Both the position numbers and the translations under genes were made by a program. The notes beneath the pieces are model-generated. The model was not told the DNA's origin and did not search any database. It was given only the letters and a program-made list of their open reading frames with translations. 40,260 bases of DNA from Burkholderiales bacterium (GTDB lineage: Bacteria > Pseudomonadota > Gammaproteobacteria > Burkholderiales > Burkholderiaceae_E). Position 1 is the first letter of the stretch. Each line of letters begins with the position of its first letter. The stretch is taken from positions 1-40,260 of the forward strand of contig JAFKGG010000381.1 of assembly GCA_017307915.1 (NCBI GenBank). Reading direction: 5' to 3'. This document shows positions 24,236-33,000 of the stretch, piece by piece.

Positions 24236-25219
24236 CTATTCGGGTTTGAGGCCGGCTGCCTTCGCCATCTCACCTACGAGCGTGCTGTCCTGGCGAATCG
24301 CGGCCGCGAGATCCTCGGGTTTGCCGATCGCCACTTCCTGACCTTTTGGCGTCACGTTGCGGCGCACGAAATCCGCATCGGTGAGCACGGCCCGGATGTC
24401 CTGATTGATTTTTTCGACGATTGCGGGCGGCGTGCCCGCCGGTGCGAAGACGCCGTACCAGATCGGTGAGAGCAGATATCCATAGCCCTGTTCAGCCGTG
24501 GTCGGGACGTCGGGAAAATCGGCGGAACGCTTGGGCCCCGCATAGGCGATCGGCTTCAAGCGCCCAGCCTTGATCTGAGCGGACGCCACCGCTGCCGAGC
24601 CTGTGGTGAGCGGTACCTCGTTCGCGACAATCGCGGTGAGCAAAGGCGTCACGCCCTTGTAGGGAACGTGCGTCATCTGCACTCCTTCGCGTTGCGCGAG
24701 CAGGCCGAAGAGCAGATGGGGATGGCTGCCTTGCCCGTAAGAGCCGAAGTTCAGCTTGCCCGGCTCGCTCTTGGCCAGGGCAACAACCTCGCGAAGCGAG
24801 TTGGCCGCGACAGAAGGGTGGGCCAGCACGAAGTTGTAGTTGCGCACCAGCATGGCGACCGGCGCAAAACTCTTCTCTGGATCATAGGGTAGCGACTTGA
24901 ACAGATACCGGTTCGCGGTGAAAGGCGAATCGACCGTTGCCAGCAGGGTTTCACCGTTTGGAGCGGCGTTCGCCACGGCCTGAGTGCCAATGATTCCGGC
25001 TGCGCCGCCGCGGTTCTCCACCACTACGGGTTGTTTCCAGCGGATGGAGAGTTCCTGACCGATCGCTCGAATCAGAATGTCGACCCCACCGCCGGCGGGA
25101 TAGGGAACGATGAATCTTACTGGGCGAGAAGGGAAGTCTTCTGCCGCAGAGGAAGGCTGTGCCGAGCACGTGATAGAGGAAAAAAGAGCGGCTATCACGG
25201 CAAATGTTCGTTGCTTCAT
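24236..25219 (-). CDS. Bug/TctC-type periplasmic receptor
   Basis: This is a 327-residue extracytoplasmic receptor of the tripartite tricarboxylate transporter family. The signal peptide ends near SAQPSSAAEDFPSRP, followed by the family opening PVRFIVPYPAGGGVDILIRA, then VVENRGGAAGIIGTQAVANA and MTHVPYKGVTPLLTAIVANE. Bug proteins bind carboxylates and are very numerous in Burkholderiales. No TctA/TctB membrane partners are encoded here, which is common for these orphan receptors. It is the first gene of operon B, has a good ribosome site (AGGAG), and lies 46 bp downstream of the IclR-type operator. Confidence 0.93.
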   Translation of the reverse strand: MKQRTFAVIAALFSSITCSAQPSSAAEDFPSRPVRFIVPYPAGGGVDILIRAIGQELSIRWKQPVVVENRGGAAGIIGTQAVANAAPNGETLLATVDSPFTANRYLFKSLPYDPEKSFAPVAMLVRNYNFVLAHPSVAANSLREVVALAKSEPGKLNFGSYGQGSHPHLLFGLLAQREGVQMTHVPYKGVTPLLTAIVANEVPLTTGSAAVASAQIKAGRLKPIAYAGPKRSADFPDVPTTAEQGYGYLLSPIWYGVFAPAGTPPAIVEKINQDIRAVLTDADFVRRNVTPKGQEVAIGKPEDLAAAIRQDSTLVGEMAKAAGLKPE

Positions 25220-25265
25220 TTGAGTCTCCTAGCACCGTTGGCGGCATATTTGCTATGCGCTTGTC

Positions 25266-25282
25266 GTCTCGCTGTGCGAAAC
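25266..25282. promoter_or_regulatory. IclR-type operator, copy 2
   Basis: The sequence is identical over 17 bases to copy 1 at 16243. On the minus strand, toward operon B, it reads GTTTCGCACAGCGAGAC and overlaps a plausible -35 region (TTTCGC), with CATAGCAAAT about 18 bp downstream as a weak -10. A regulator bound here would directly control operon B. Confidence 0.65.
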
Positions 25283-25610
25283 GATGTTCCGCAAAATTCA
25301 TTTTAGATGAGTGGGCTCCAGCTCTGCAAGCGGCAGGATTCCGAATGGTGATGACGCGCGAAGTGCGGCGCAGCGCAGAAGCCGCCTCCGTTCCCGCAGA
25401 GGCGCCTTTGTCGCGTTTAGTAGAGATCAATAAGCGGCGCCGAGGGCGACTGATCGTGCTTTCCCGCAACCGTCATTCGCGGCCCTTATTGACGGAGGTC
25501 GATTTGAGCCGGCCCAGCCTGTATCGAAATACCTCGGCCGGCACCCTCCCTGCGGGAGAGGGGGGCGGCGATGCGGACCAGGGGCGAAAGGCTGGTGCTA
25601 GGGAGCTGGC
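25283..25610. other. Intergenic region between operon B and the LysR gene
   Basis: I see no gene that I can support; the long plus-strand frame has no recognisable motif. Near the right end, CCCTCCC (25544-25550) and GGGAGAGGG (25554-25562) can pair imperfectly around TGC. This kind of CCCTCTCCCGCAGGGAG element is widespread in GC-rich proteobacteria. It sits 50 bp beyond the LysR stop and may end that transcript, though it has no T tract. Confidence 0.4.
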
Positions 25611-26492
25611 CTACTCCCTCAGCAGCTGTCCGAAGCGCTCCGACAGCGGCGACACGTATCCTCCGCGCCGCCGCATCAGTGCGATCCGACGGTCGAGAGC
25701 GAGGTCCGCGACGTCGAGTTCGCGCAACCCCAGCCGCGTGAATGTCGTTCGGTCCCGGCTGCTGTGCAACGTCAGGAACCGGGTGCCGACGAGCAATGCA
25801 AGCCGCCCGAGCGCCGCCATTTCGCTTTCGATCCGGATCCTAAGCGGCGGCAGGCCCGCATTGACGATGCATTGATCCAGTTCGCGCCGCACTTGAAACT
25901 GCACCGGCTGCAGAACCCACGATTCCGATGCGACATCGACGAGCGTCACCTGCGGTTTGCGCAGCAACGGGTGGCGGCGGTCGGCCAGGATGCGTAGCCG
26001 GTCCTCGTGCAGTACGGTGACCGCCAGTTCCGTAAGCGCAGGCTCGGGCACTGGCGCGACGATGACGTCCAGGGCGCCCCCTGCGAGAAGCGAGGCCAAG
26101 TCTTGCATCAGCCGCGGCACGATCGTCAGCCGAGCGGCGGGCCGCTCCGACGCCAATCTTCGGCACGCGGCGAGCACGAAGCCTTCGTCGATGCTCGGGC
26201 TGTATCCGATGCGCAATGCGCCGAGCCGGCCGCTGCGCATCTGGTCGAGTTCGCCGATCGCATCGCCGCTCTCGGTCCGCACACGCAGTATCCGGCGAGC
26301 AAACGCATTGCCGGCCGTAGTCGGTACCAGTCCCTTGGCGGTCCGGTCGAACAGTGGCAGGCCGAGCCGGGCCTCGAAGCGCGCCAGTGCGCGGCTCAAT
26401 GCCGGCTGTGTAAGGCCCAGCGACTGGGCCGCTCGACCGACGTGCTGGTGCTTCCAGAGGGCGGCAAAGTAGTCAATGTCGTCGAAGTTCAT
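25611..26492 (-). CDS. LysR-family transcriptional regulator
   Basis: The 293-residue protein has the LysR helix-turn-helix at its N-terminus (DIDYFAALWKHQHVGRAAQS, then LGLTQPALSRALARFEARLG) and a two-lobe effector domain starting near residue 90 (LGALRIGYSPSIDEGFVLAA). It is divergent from the amidohydrolase and Bug-receptor pair at 26584, with 91 bp between starts. By the usual LysR arrangement it should control that pair and itself. The inducer is unknown. Confidence 0.95.
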   Translation of the reverse strand: MNFDDIDYFAALWKHQHVGRAAQSLGLTQPALSRALARFEARLGLPLFDRTAKGLVPTTAGNAFARRILRVRTESGDAIGELDQMRSGRLGALRIGYSPSIDEGFVLAACRRLASERPAARLTIVPRLMQDLASLLAGGALDVIVAPVPEPALTELAVTVLHEDRLRILADRRHPLLRKPQVTLVDVASESWVLQPVQFQVRRELDQCIVNAGLPPLRIRIESEMAALGRLALLVGTRFLTLHSSRDRTTFTRLGLRELDVADLALDRRIALMRRRGGYVSPLSERFGQLLRE

Positions 26493-26505
26493 GAAATAAA
26501 GTCAT

Positions 26506-26538
26506 CGGAATATGCCATCTCGATCATCGTATATCCGG
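26506..26538. promoter_or_regulatory. Candidate LysR binding site
   Basis: CGGAATAT and ATATCCGG form an interrupted inverted repeat (one mismatch in the paired half-sites) with 17 bp between them, placed in the gap between the divergent LysR and amidohydrolase starts. Long spaced dyads of this type are typical LysR recruitment sites. Confidence 0.4.
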
Positions 26539-26583
26539 GCCGCCGAAGCTAGTATCGATCCGATGTCGTGAGGAGACCATCAC

Positions 26584-28275
26584 ATGCCGTTGCCCCGTGT
26601 CTCGTTCATGCCCGGCGATGCTTCGCGGGTTACGCATCGACTGTTCGTCGGCGGATCGATCGTGACGATGGATCGCGAACATCCCACGGCCGAGGCCGTC
26701 GCCGTCCGTGGTGGCCGCATCGTCGCCGTCGGGCGATATGACGAAGCCCGCGCGGCGCTCGACGAGGATGTCGAGGTGGTTGATCTCGACGGCCGCACGT
26801 TGATTCCTGGCCTGATAGATTCGCACTGTCATCTGGTCTCGTCGGTACGCAGCCATACGCTATACATTGACGGACACGTGCCGCCGAACCGGTCGATCCG
26901 GGAACTGCTGGCGCGAATCACCGAGCGCGCGTGCAGCCTGGCCGAGGGCGAATGGGTCATCGTGCATGGCAGCCATTTCGGCGCCCGCAAGTTCGTCGAG
27001 AAGCGCTATCCGACGCGTCGCGAACTCGACGAGGCAGCGCCCCGCCATCCGGTCCTGATCATCGACGGCCGGCACACGTATCTCGTCAACTCCGCCGGCT
27101 TGGCGAAGCTCGGCATCGACAGTTCGAGCTCGCCGACGCTCGGGGTCGGCTTCGCGGTCACCGACGCCGCTAGCGGCGAACTGACCGGCGAGCTGAAGTC
27201 GGTGAATCACTTGTTCCCGGACCGCGGCCACACCGAGGACGACGCCTACCGCTACATTCGCGACGTCGTGCCGCGACTCTGGGTCGCGAAAGGATTCACG
27301 TCGGCGCAGGCGTTCATGGATCGAAAAGAGTTCCGTGCCTGCCAGGCCCTGGCGCGCGAGCGCCGGCTTCCGTTGCGCCTGACCGCTCATGCGATCGAAA
27401 CGGCCGGCGGCGCGGATCTGCTCGACGCGCTGATAGGCGCGGGCCTGACGACGGGGTTCGGCGACGACTGGCTGCGCGTCGGTGGCGTCAAGCTGTTCGT
27501 CGACGGCGCCTACATGTCATACACGGCCGCGTCGCGCGAGCCCTATCTGGAGATGGCCTGCCCGTGCTACCGCGGCCTGCTCAAGCTCCAGCCGTCAACG
27601 CTGAACGACGCAGTGCTGCGTGCTCACGAGGCCGGGCTTCAGGTCTGCATCCATGCGATGGGCGATCGTGCCCAGGAGATGGCGCTGGATGCGATCGAGG
27701 CGGCGCTCGCGGTGCTGCCGCGGCCCGACCACCGGCACCGGATCGAGCACTTTGGTTGCGACATGGGCGCGCCGGACCTGCGGGCTCGGGCCCGCGCACT
27801 CGGCGTCGTGCCGAACATGACGACCGGTTGGCTCTACAGCTATGGCGACTACGTCGAGGAGAAGCTTGGCACCGCGCGTCTGCGGGAGTTCATGGCGCTG
27901 CGATCGATCGTCGATGCCGGCCTCGAACCCTGTAACTCGTCCGACGAGACGGGAACTGAGTGGTTGACGCTCGATCCGTTCTTCTCGATTTGGTGTGCCG
28001 TGCGGCGCAGAACCTTCGGTGGTGCCGTGCTGAACGCCGAGCAGTCGATAACGGTCGAGGAGGCGCTGCGGATGTTCACGATCAATGCGGCGCGCGCCGT
28101 GTTCGAGGAAGGAATCAAGGGATCGATCTCGGTCGGCAAGCTCGCGGACTTCGCGCTGCTGAATCGCAACCCGCTCGAGATCGATCCCGACGAGCTTCGC
28201 GAGGTCGCCGTCGACGAAACCGTCATCGGCGGGCTCACTGTCCACCGCCTCAACGAATCGGAGGTCGATCGATGA
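26584..28275 (+). CDS. YtcJ-type amidohydrolase
   Basis: The 563-residue enzyme belongs to the metal-dependent amidohydrolase superfamily, YtcJ/AepA branch. After an N-terminal beta-sandwich (LFVGGSIVTMDREHPTAEAV) comes the metal motif LIPGLIDSHCHLVSS (His81, His83). Later ligands lie in LQVCIHAMGDRAQEM, HRIEHFGCDM and the Asp of CNSSDETG. The C-terminal GSISVGKLADFALLNRNPLE is also typical. Members hydrolyse amides or cyclic amides; the substrate here is unknown. GAGGAGA lies ten bases before the ATG, and the stop overlaps the start of the Bug receptor (ATGA), so the two are coupled and the receptor may bind the same compound or its acid product. Confidence 0.93.
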   Translation: MPLPRVSFMPGDASRVTHRLFVGGSIVTMDREHPTAEAVAVRGGRIVAVGRYDEARAALDEDVEVVDLDGRTLIPGLIDSHCHLVSSVRSHTLYIDGHVPPNRSIRELLARITERACSLAEGEWVIVHGSHFGARKFVEKRYPTRRELDEAAPRHPVLIIDGRHTYLVNSAGLAKLGIDSSSSPTLGVGFAVTDAASGELTGELKSVNHLFPDRGHTEDDAYRYIRDVVPRLWVAKGFTSAQAFMDRKEFRACQALARERRLPLRLTAHAIETAGGADLLDALIGAGLTTGFGDDWLRVGGVKLFVDGAYMSYTAASREPYLEMACPCYRGLLKLQPSTLNDAVLRAHEAGLQVCIHAMGDRAQEMALDAIEAALAVLPRPDHRHRIEHFGCDMGAPDLRARARALGVVPNMTTGWLYSYGDYVEEKLGTARLREFMALRSIVDAGLEPCNSSDETGTEWLTLDPFFSIWCAVRRRTFGGAVLNAEQSITVEEALRMFTINAARAVFEEGIKGSISVGKLADFALLNRNPLEIDPDELREVAVDETVIGGLTVHRLNESEVDR

Positions 28276-29267
28276 TCTTTCGTCGTTTTCGCCGGTCGCT
28301 GACTTTAGTCGCGCCGGCATGCCTGGCACTGTCCGCGCTGCTTGGTTTATGCCCGGCGCCGGCGTCCGCCTGGACGCCAATCCGGCCGGTTCGCGTACTC
28401 GTGCCGCTCGCGCCCGGCTCCAATCTCGACAACCAGGCACGACTGCTCGCGCTTGGCATGTCCCGCGTGCTCGGAACCAGCGTCGTCGTCGAGAACAGGC
28501 CCGGAGGTGGCACGCTGATTGCAGCGCGCGAGGTCGCGCGGGCCGCGCCCGACGGATACACGCTGCTGTTCAACGTTGCCGTTATGACGACGATGCCGCA
28601 TCTCTACAAGGAGGCGCCGTTCGACCTGTTCCGCGACTTCACGCCAATCACGCCTGCCTCTCTCGGCGGCACGGTCTTGGTCACGCGACCTGACACGCCG
28701 TATCGGAACGTCGCCGACGTCGCAGCGGCAGCGAAGGCGAATCCCGGTGGTGTCATGATCGCGTCGTACGGCATCGGGACGCCATCGCACTTGAACATCG
28801 AGGTTCTGAAGTCGCTGATCGGCGTCGATATCGGCCATGTGCCCTACGCCGGCGGCTCGACGCCGGCCAACATTGATTTGATGGGCGGGCGTATCGACCT
28901 CTACTTCGACGGGCCGGCCACCGCGATTCCGAACATGAAGGCCGGTAAGGTCCGAATCCTCGGTGCCGCGAGCGAGCAACGGATTCCGGCGATTCCGGAC
29001 GTGCCGACGTTTCGCGAGCAGGGGTTCGAAGTTGGTACCGATGGCTGGCTCGCTTTCTTCGGTCCTGGGGGGATGCCGGCAGACATCGTGTCGACGCTCC
29101 ATCGCGCGATCGTCGAGGCGATGAAGTCGCCGGAGTTCCGCAAGGCAGTCCTCGACGCTGGGCTGGATTTCGGCGGCGAATCGCCGGTATCGTTCCAGCG
29201 TCGCCTGGAACGCGACTACCGCCGCTGGGGCGAGATCATCCGAAAGGCGGGAATTCGGCTGGATTGA
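28272..29267 (+). CDS. Bug/TctC-type periplasmic receptor
   Basis: This 331-residue receptor has a signal peptide (LALSALLGLCPAPASAWTP) and the family stretches PVRVLVPLAPGSNLDNQARL, VVVENRPGGGTLIAAREVAR and VPYAGGSTPANIDLMGGRID. It starts at the ATG that overlaps the amidohydrolase stop. Like the receptor in operon B, it has no membrane subunits nearby. It differs clearly from that protein in sequence, so the two are not a local duplication. It probably captures the amidohydrolase substrate or an analogue in the periplasm. Confidence 0.93.
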   Translation: MIFRRFRRSLTLVAPACLALSALLGLCPAPASAWTPIRPVRVLVPLAPGSNLDNQARLLALGMSRVLGTSVVVENRPGGGTLIAAREVARAAPDGYTLLFNVAVMTTMPHLYKEAPFDLFRDFTPITPASLGGTVLVTRPDTPYRNVADVAAAAKANPGGVMIASYGIGTPSHLNIEVLKSLIGVDIGHVPYAGGSTPANIDLMGGRIDLYFDGPATAIPNMKAGKVRILGAASEQRIPAIPDVPTFREQGFEVGTDGWLAFFGPGGMPADIVSTLHRAIVEAMKSPEFRKAVLDAGLDFGGESPVSFQRRLERDYRRWGEIIRKAGIRLD

Positions 29268-29339
29268 GCCGCTCGGCACGCCGATCTCAAGGCGCTTCAA
29301 TCCGAGGTAATTCGCAGTAGATGCTCGCGCTGTGTCTCG

Positions 29340-29480
29340 ATCACTCGGCGCGCGCGCGAGCATCGGGTGAGTGCGCAGATCGGCGACCTCGGCCTGCCAG
29401 GCGGCGAGCTGGGTGTTGAAGTCCTCCAGATCGCGGAACTGCCGGCCTGGCACGAAGTTGCGCTTGACGTACTTCACGCC
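29340..29480 (-). pseudogene. istA: IS21-family IstA transposase fragment
   Basis: The minus strand encodes GVKYVKRNFVPGRQFRDLED followed by FNTQLAAWQAEVADLRTH and a proline-rich turn, which matches the region after the catalytic core of IS21-family IstA transposases. Only about 45 of roughly 400-500 residues are recognisable. The frames on both sides are scrambled, and no IstB or terminal repeats were found. Confidence 0.7.
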
Positions 29481-29605
29481 GGCATCGTCCTCGGTCGTGC
29501 CGGTCGTGACCGTGCGCATAGAGCAGCGACTGGCATACGCCACCGAAGTGCGCGAACGCCCGCTCGCGCTAGGATGCGCTCTTGAACAAGGCCGGTGGGG
29601 CAGGT

Positions 29606-29860
29606 CACCCGCAGCGCGTCGAAGAACACGAACGCGTAGCACGGCTCCGGCGGCCGGGCCTGCCACGCCGAGACTTCCCCAATCACCGAGTCGGTGATTA
29701 CCGAGAGCAGGTCGGGCGAATCTCGATGTCGTACAGTTCGCGCACATGGCCGCCTTGGATGTCTCGGGTGCTCATGTCCCGGACGTATAGGGCGATGATC
29801 TTGCCGTCGAAGCCCGGGAATCGCTCCGTGCTCGACCGAGTCGCAATTGCCACCGGCGGT
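29606..29860 (-). pseudogene. IS256-family transposase fragment, frameshifted
   Basis: On the minus strand one frame reads FPGFDGKIIALYVRDMSTRD then IQGGHVRELYDIEI. A second frame continues with SPDLLSVITDSVIGEVSAWQ and PCYAFVFFDALRV, including the DALRV that contains a catalytic-site Asp of IS256-type (mutator) transposases. The frame changes near 29720, and similarity ends at 29606, well short of a full-length gene of about 400 codons. Together with the IS21 scrap it shows that 29275-29960 is an old insertion hot spot without intact elements. The 29861-30044 stretch shows no gene; it must contain the promoter of the next gene. Confidence 0.75.
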
Positions 29861-30044
29861 TACGGAAGGGCTCGGCATCCATGGTCCTGAATTGCCGACG
29901 CCGACACATGGCCGAATGTGGGCTTGTCGAGTACGATCTCCACGTTAGGATGCCCAACATTCTCAGTAGCTGAGCAGCTTGCCCGTCCCCCCGCCCGGCC
30001 GCGTATCCTAACCATCCTGACTCATCGGCGATGGAGGGGACAAC

Positions 30045-33000
30045 GTGCTGCCAGGATGGATCCTGCTGCTCGTTTCGGCTGGCTACGCGGCGCTGCTGTT
30101 CGCGGTCGCCTGGTTTGGCGATCGTTATCCGGACGTGCTGCGCGGGCCCTGGTTGCGGCCCGCGATCTATAGCCTGGCGTTGGCGGTCTACTGCTCGTCG
30201 TGGACCTTCTATGGGGCGGTTGGTACGGCTGTGCACCATGGCATCGGCTATCTGCCGATCTATCTGGGGCCGGTGCTGCTGCTCGTGTTCGGCTGGCGCA
30301 TTCTGGAGCGGCTGGCCCTGATCACGCAATCGCAGAGCACCGTGTCGATTGCCGACTTCATCGGCTCGCGCTATGGCCGCTCGCAACGCCTCGCTGGGCT
30401 GGTCGCGATCATCGCGGTCGTCGCCGCGATTCCCTATCTGGCGCTGCAGTTCAAGGCGGTGGCGATCAGCCTCGGCGTGCTGGGCGGGCAGACGCGAACG
30501 TCCACCTTTGGCGATCCGGCGCTCTACGTGGCCGCGCTGATGGCCTTGTTCGCGATCCTGTTTGGCACCCGTCAGGTGGATGCGACCGAGCACCGCCCCG
30601 GCATGATGCTGGCCGTGGCGCTGGAATCGCTGGTCAAGCTGGTGGCGCTGGTGGCGGTGGGCGTTTTTGCGACGACCTGGCTGAACGCCGAAGCCCTGCC
30701 ACTGGCCGAGGCAACCCGCTCGCTGGTCGAGAACGCCCCCTCCGTCGGCTTCGTCGGACAGACCCTGCTGGCGTTTACGGCGATCATCTGCCTGCCGCGG
30801 CAGTTTCATGTCGCGGTCGTCGAATGCGCCGACGTGGCCGACATTCGCAAGGCTCGCTGGATGTTCGGCACTTATCTGGCGGTGGTCACGGCGATGGTGA
30901 TCCCCATCGCCGCTGCCGGTGTGGCGCTGTTCGGGCGCGACGGTACGGTGGCTGCCGACAGCTTCGTACTGGCGTTGCCGCTGGCGCAAGACCGCGATGC
31001 GCTGGCGCTTTTCGCCTACATTGGCGGCTTCTCGGCGGCCACCGGCATGGTTATCGTGGCTACCGTGGCGCTGGCGACGATGATCAGCAACGACCTGGTG
31101 ATGCCGCCGCTGCTGCGCCGTGGCTGGGCACAGCACCACGGTGGGAACGTGGCGTCCGCGGTGCTGTGGATCCGGCGCGTCGCGATCCTGTGTCTGGCCG
31201 CGCTGGCCTACGGCTACTACCGGGTTAGCGACTCGGGCACGGCTCTGGCGGCCTACGGGCTGCTCGCTTTTGCGGCGGTGGCGCAGTTCGCGCCCGCCCT
31301 GATCGGGGGCCTCTACTGGCGCGGGGCCAGCCGCCAGGGTGCCGAAGCCGGCCTGCTGATCGGCTTTGCGGTGTGGATCTATACGCTGTTGCTGCCCACC
31401 ATCACCGACGCCGGATGGCTGGACGATCGCTGGCTGACCGAAGGTCCGTTCGGCATCCACTGGCTGCAGCCGCGGCAGCTGTTCGGTATGGGCGGGTGGG
31501 ATGCACTAACCCACGGCACGTTCTGGTCGTTGTTGCTCAACAGCGGCGCCTTGCTGCTGGTGTCGGCGCGCTGGCGGCCGACGCTGGACGATCGACTGCG
31601 CGCCGCGCCCTTCCTCGATCCCTACGCCGCGCGCCATGCCATTCCGTCCAGCGACTGGCCGGGCAAGGTCCGTATCGGTGATCTGCAGGTGCTGGCGATG
31701 CGGGTGGTCGGCGAACGCACCACCCGGCGCGCCTTTGCGGAGTACGCGTTTCAGCAGGGACACGGCCTGCAGCCCGGAAACCTCGCCGACCGGAGCTGCA
31801 TCCAGTTCACCGAGCGGCTGCTCGCCGCGGCGGTCGGCGCGGCCTCGGCACGGCTGGTGCTCACCAGCGTGCTGAAGGGCTCGGGCATGGAGGTCGCCGA
31901 AGTGGTTGCCGTGCTGGATCAGGCCGGCCAGGAGCTGCGCTTCAACCGCGAGATCCTGTCAAACACGCTGGAGAACATCGAGCAGGGTGTCAGCGTGGTT
32001 GACCGCGACATGTGCCTGGTGGCCTGGAACCGCCGCTACCAGCGGCTGTTCGGATTTCCCGACGGCCTGCTCTATGTCGGCCGCCCGGTTGCCGACCTGA
32101 TTCGCCACAACGCGCTGCGCGGCGAGCTGGGCGAGCTGACCCCCGCGGCCATCGAGGTCGAGATCCGCAAGCGGATCGCCTACATGCAGGCCGGTTCACC
32201 CCATGCGTCCCAGCGGGTCAGCGCCAACGGCCAGGTGCTCGAGCTGCGCGGCTATCCGTTGCCCGGCGGCGGCTATGTGACGAGCTACAGCGACGTCACC
32301 GACTACAAGCGTGCCGAACGCGAGCTGCGCGAAGTGAACGAAACCCTCGAACAGCGGGTCGCCGAGCGCACCCGCGAGGCCGAGGCGGCGCAGGAGATGC
32401 GTTCGCGATTTCTTGCCGCCGTCAGCCATGACGTGCTGCAGCCGCTCAACGCGGCCCGGCTGTTCGCGTCCGCGCTGCGGGAAGCACCTGCCGGTGACGA
32501 GCAGCATCGGCTCGCCGAGCGGGTCGACGCATCCTTGCGCGCGGCCGAGGAACTGCTCGATGGGCTGCTCGACGTCTCGCGGCTCGACGCAGGCGCGCTT
32601 CGCCCGGAGATCGAGCATTTCGACGTTAGCGAGATGCTGCGCCAGCTGGCTGCGCAGTCGGCTCCGATGGCGGCGGCACGCAACATCGCGCTACGTCTGC
32701 ATGCCCCGCCGACGATCGTGCGCAGTGATCGACGCCTGTTGCGGCGGGTGTTGCAGAACTTCCTGGCCAACGCGCTGCGCTACACGCCGAGCGGCCGAAT
32801 CGTACTGGCGGCACGCGGCCGCGGCGACCGAGTGGCGTTGCAGGTCTGGGACACCGGGCCCGGCATCCCCGATCACCACATGCGGCAGATCTACGATGAA
32901 TTCCACCGCTACGAGCAGCCGTTCGACTGGGACGGGCGCGGGCTCGGGCTCGGCCTGTCGATCTGCCAGCGGATCTCGCGGCTGCTGAATCACGACCTCG

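Noticed and set aside
29772-31460. 562-codon minus-strand frame across the start of the sensor kinase
   Set aside because: The translation is low-complexity (Gln, Arg, His, Asp rich) with no motif, and the plus strand has the symporter-like domain of the kinase.
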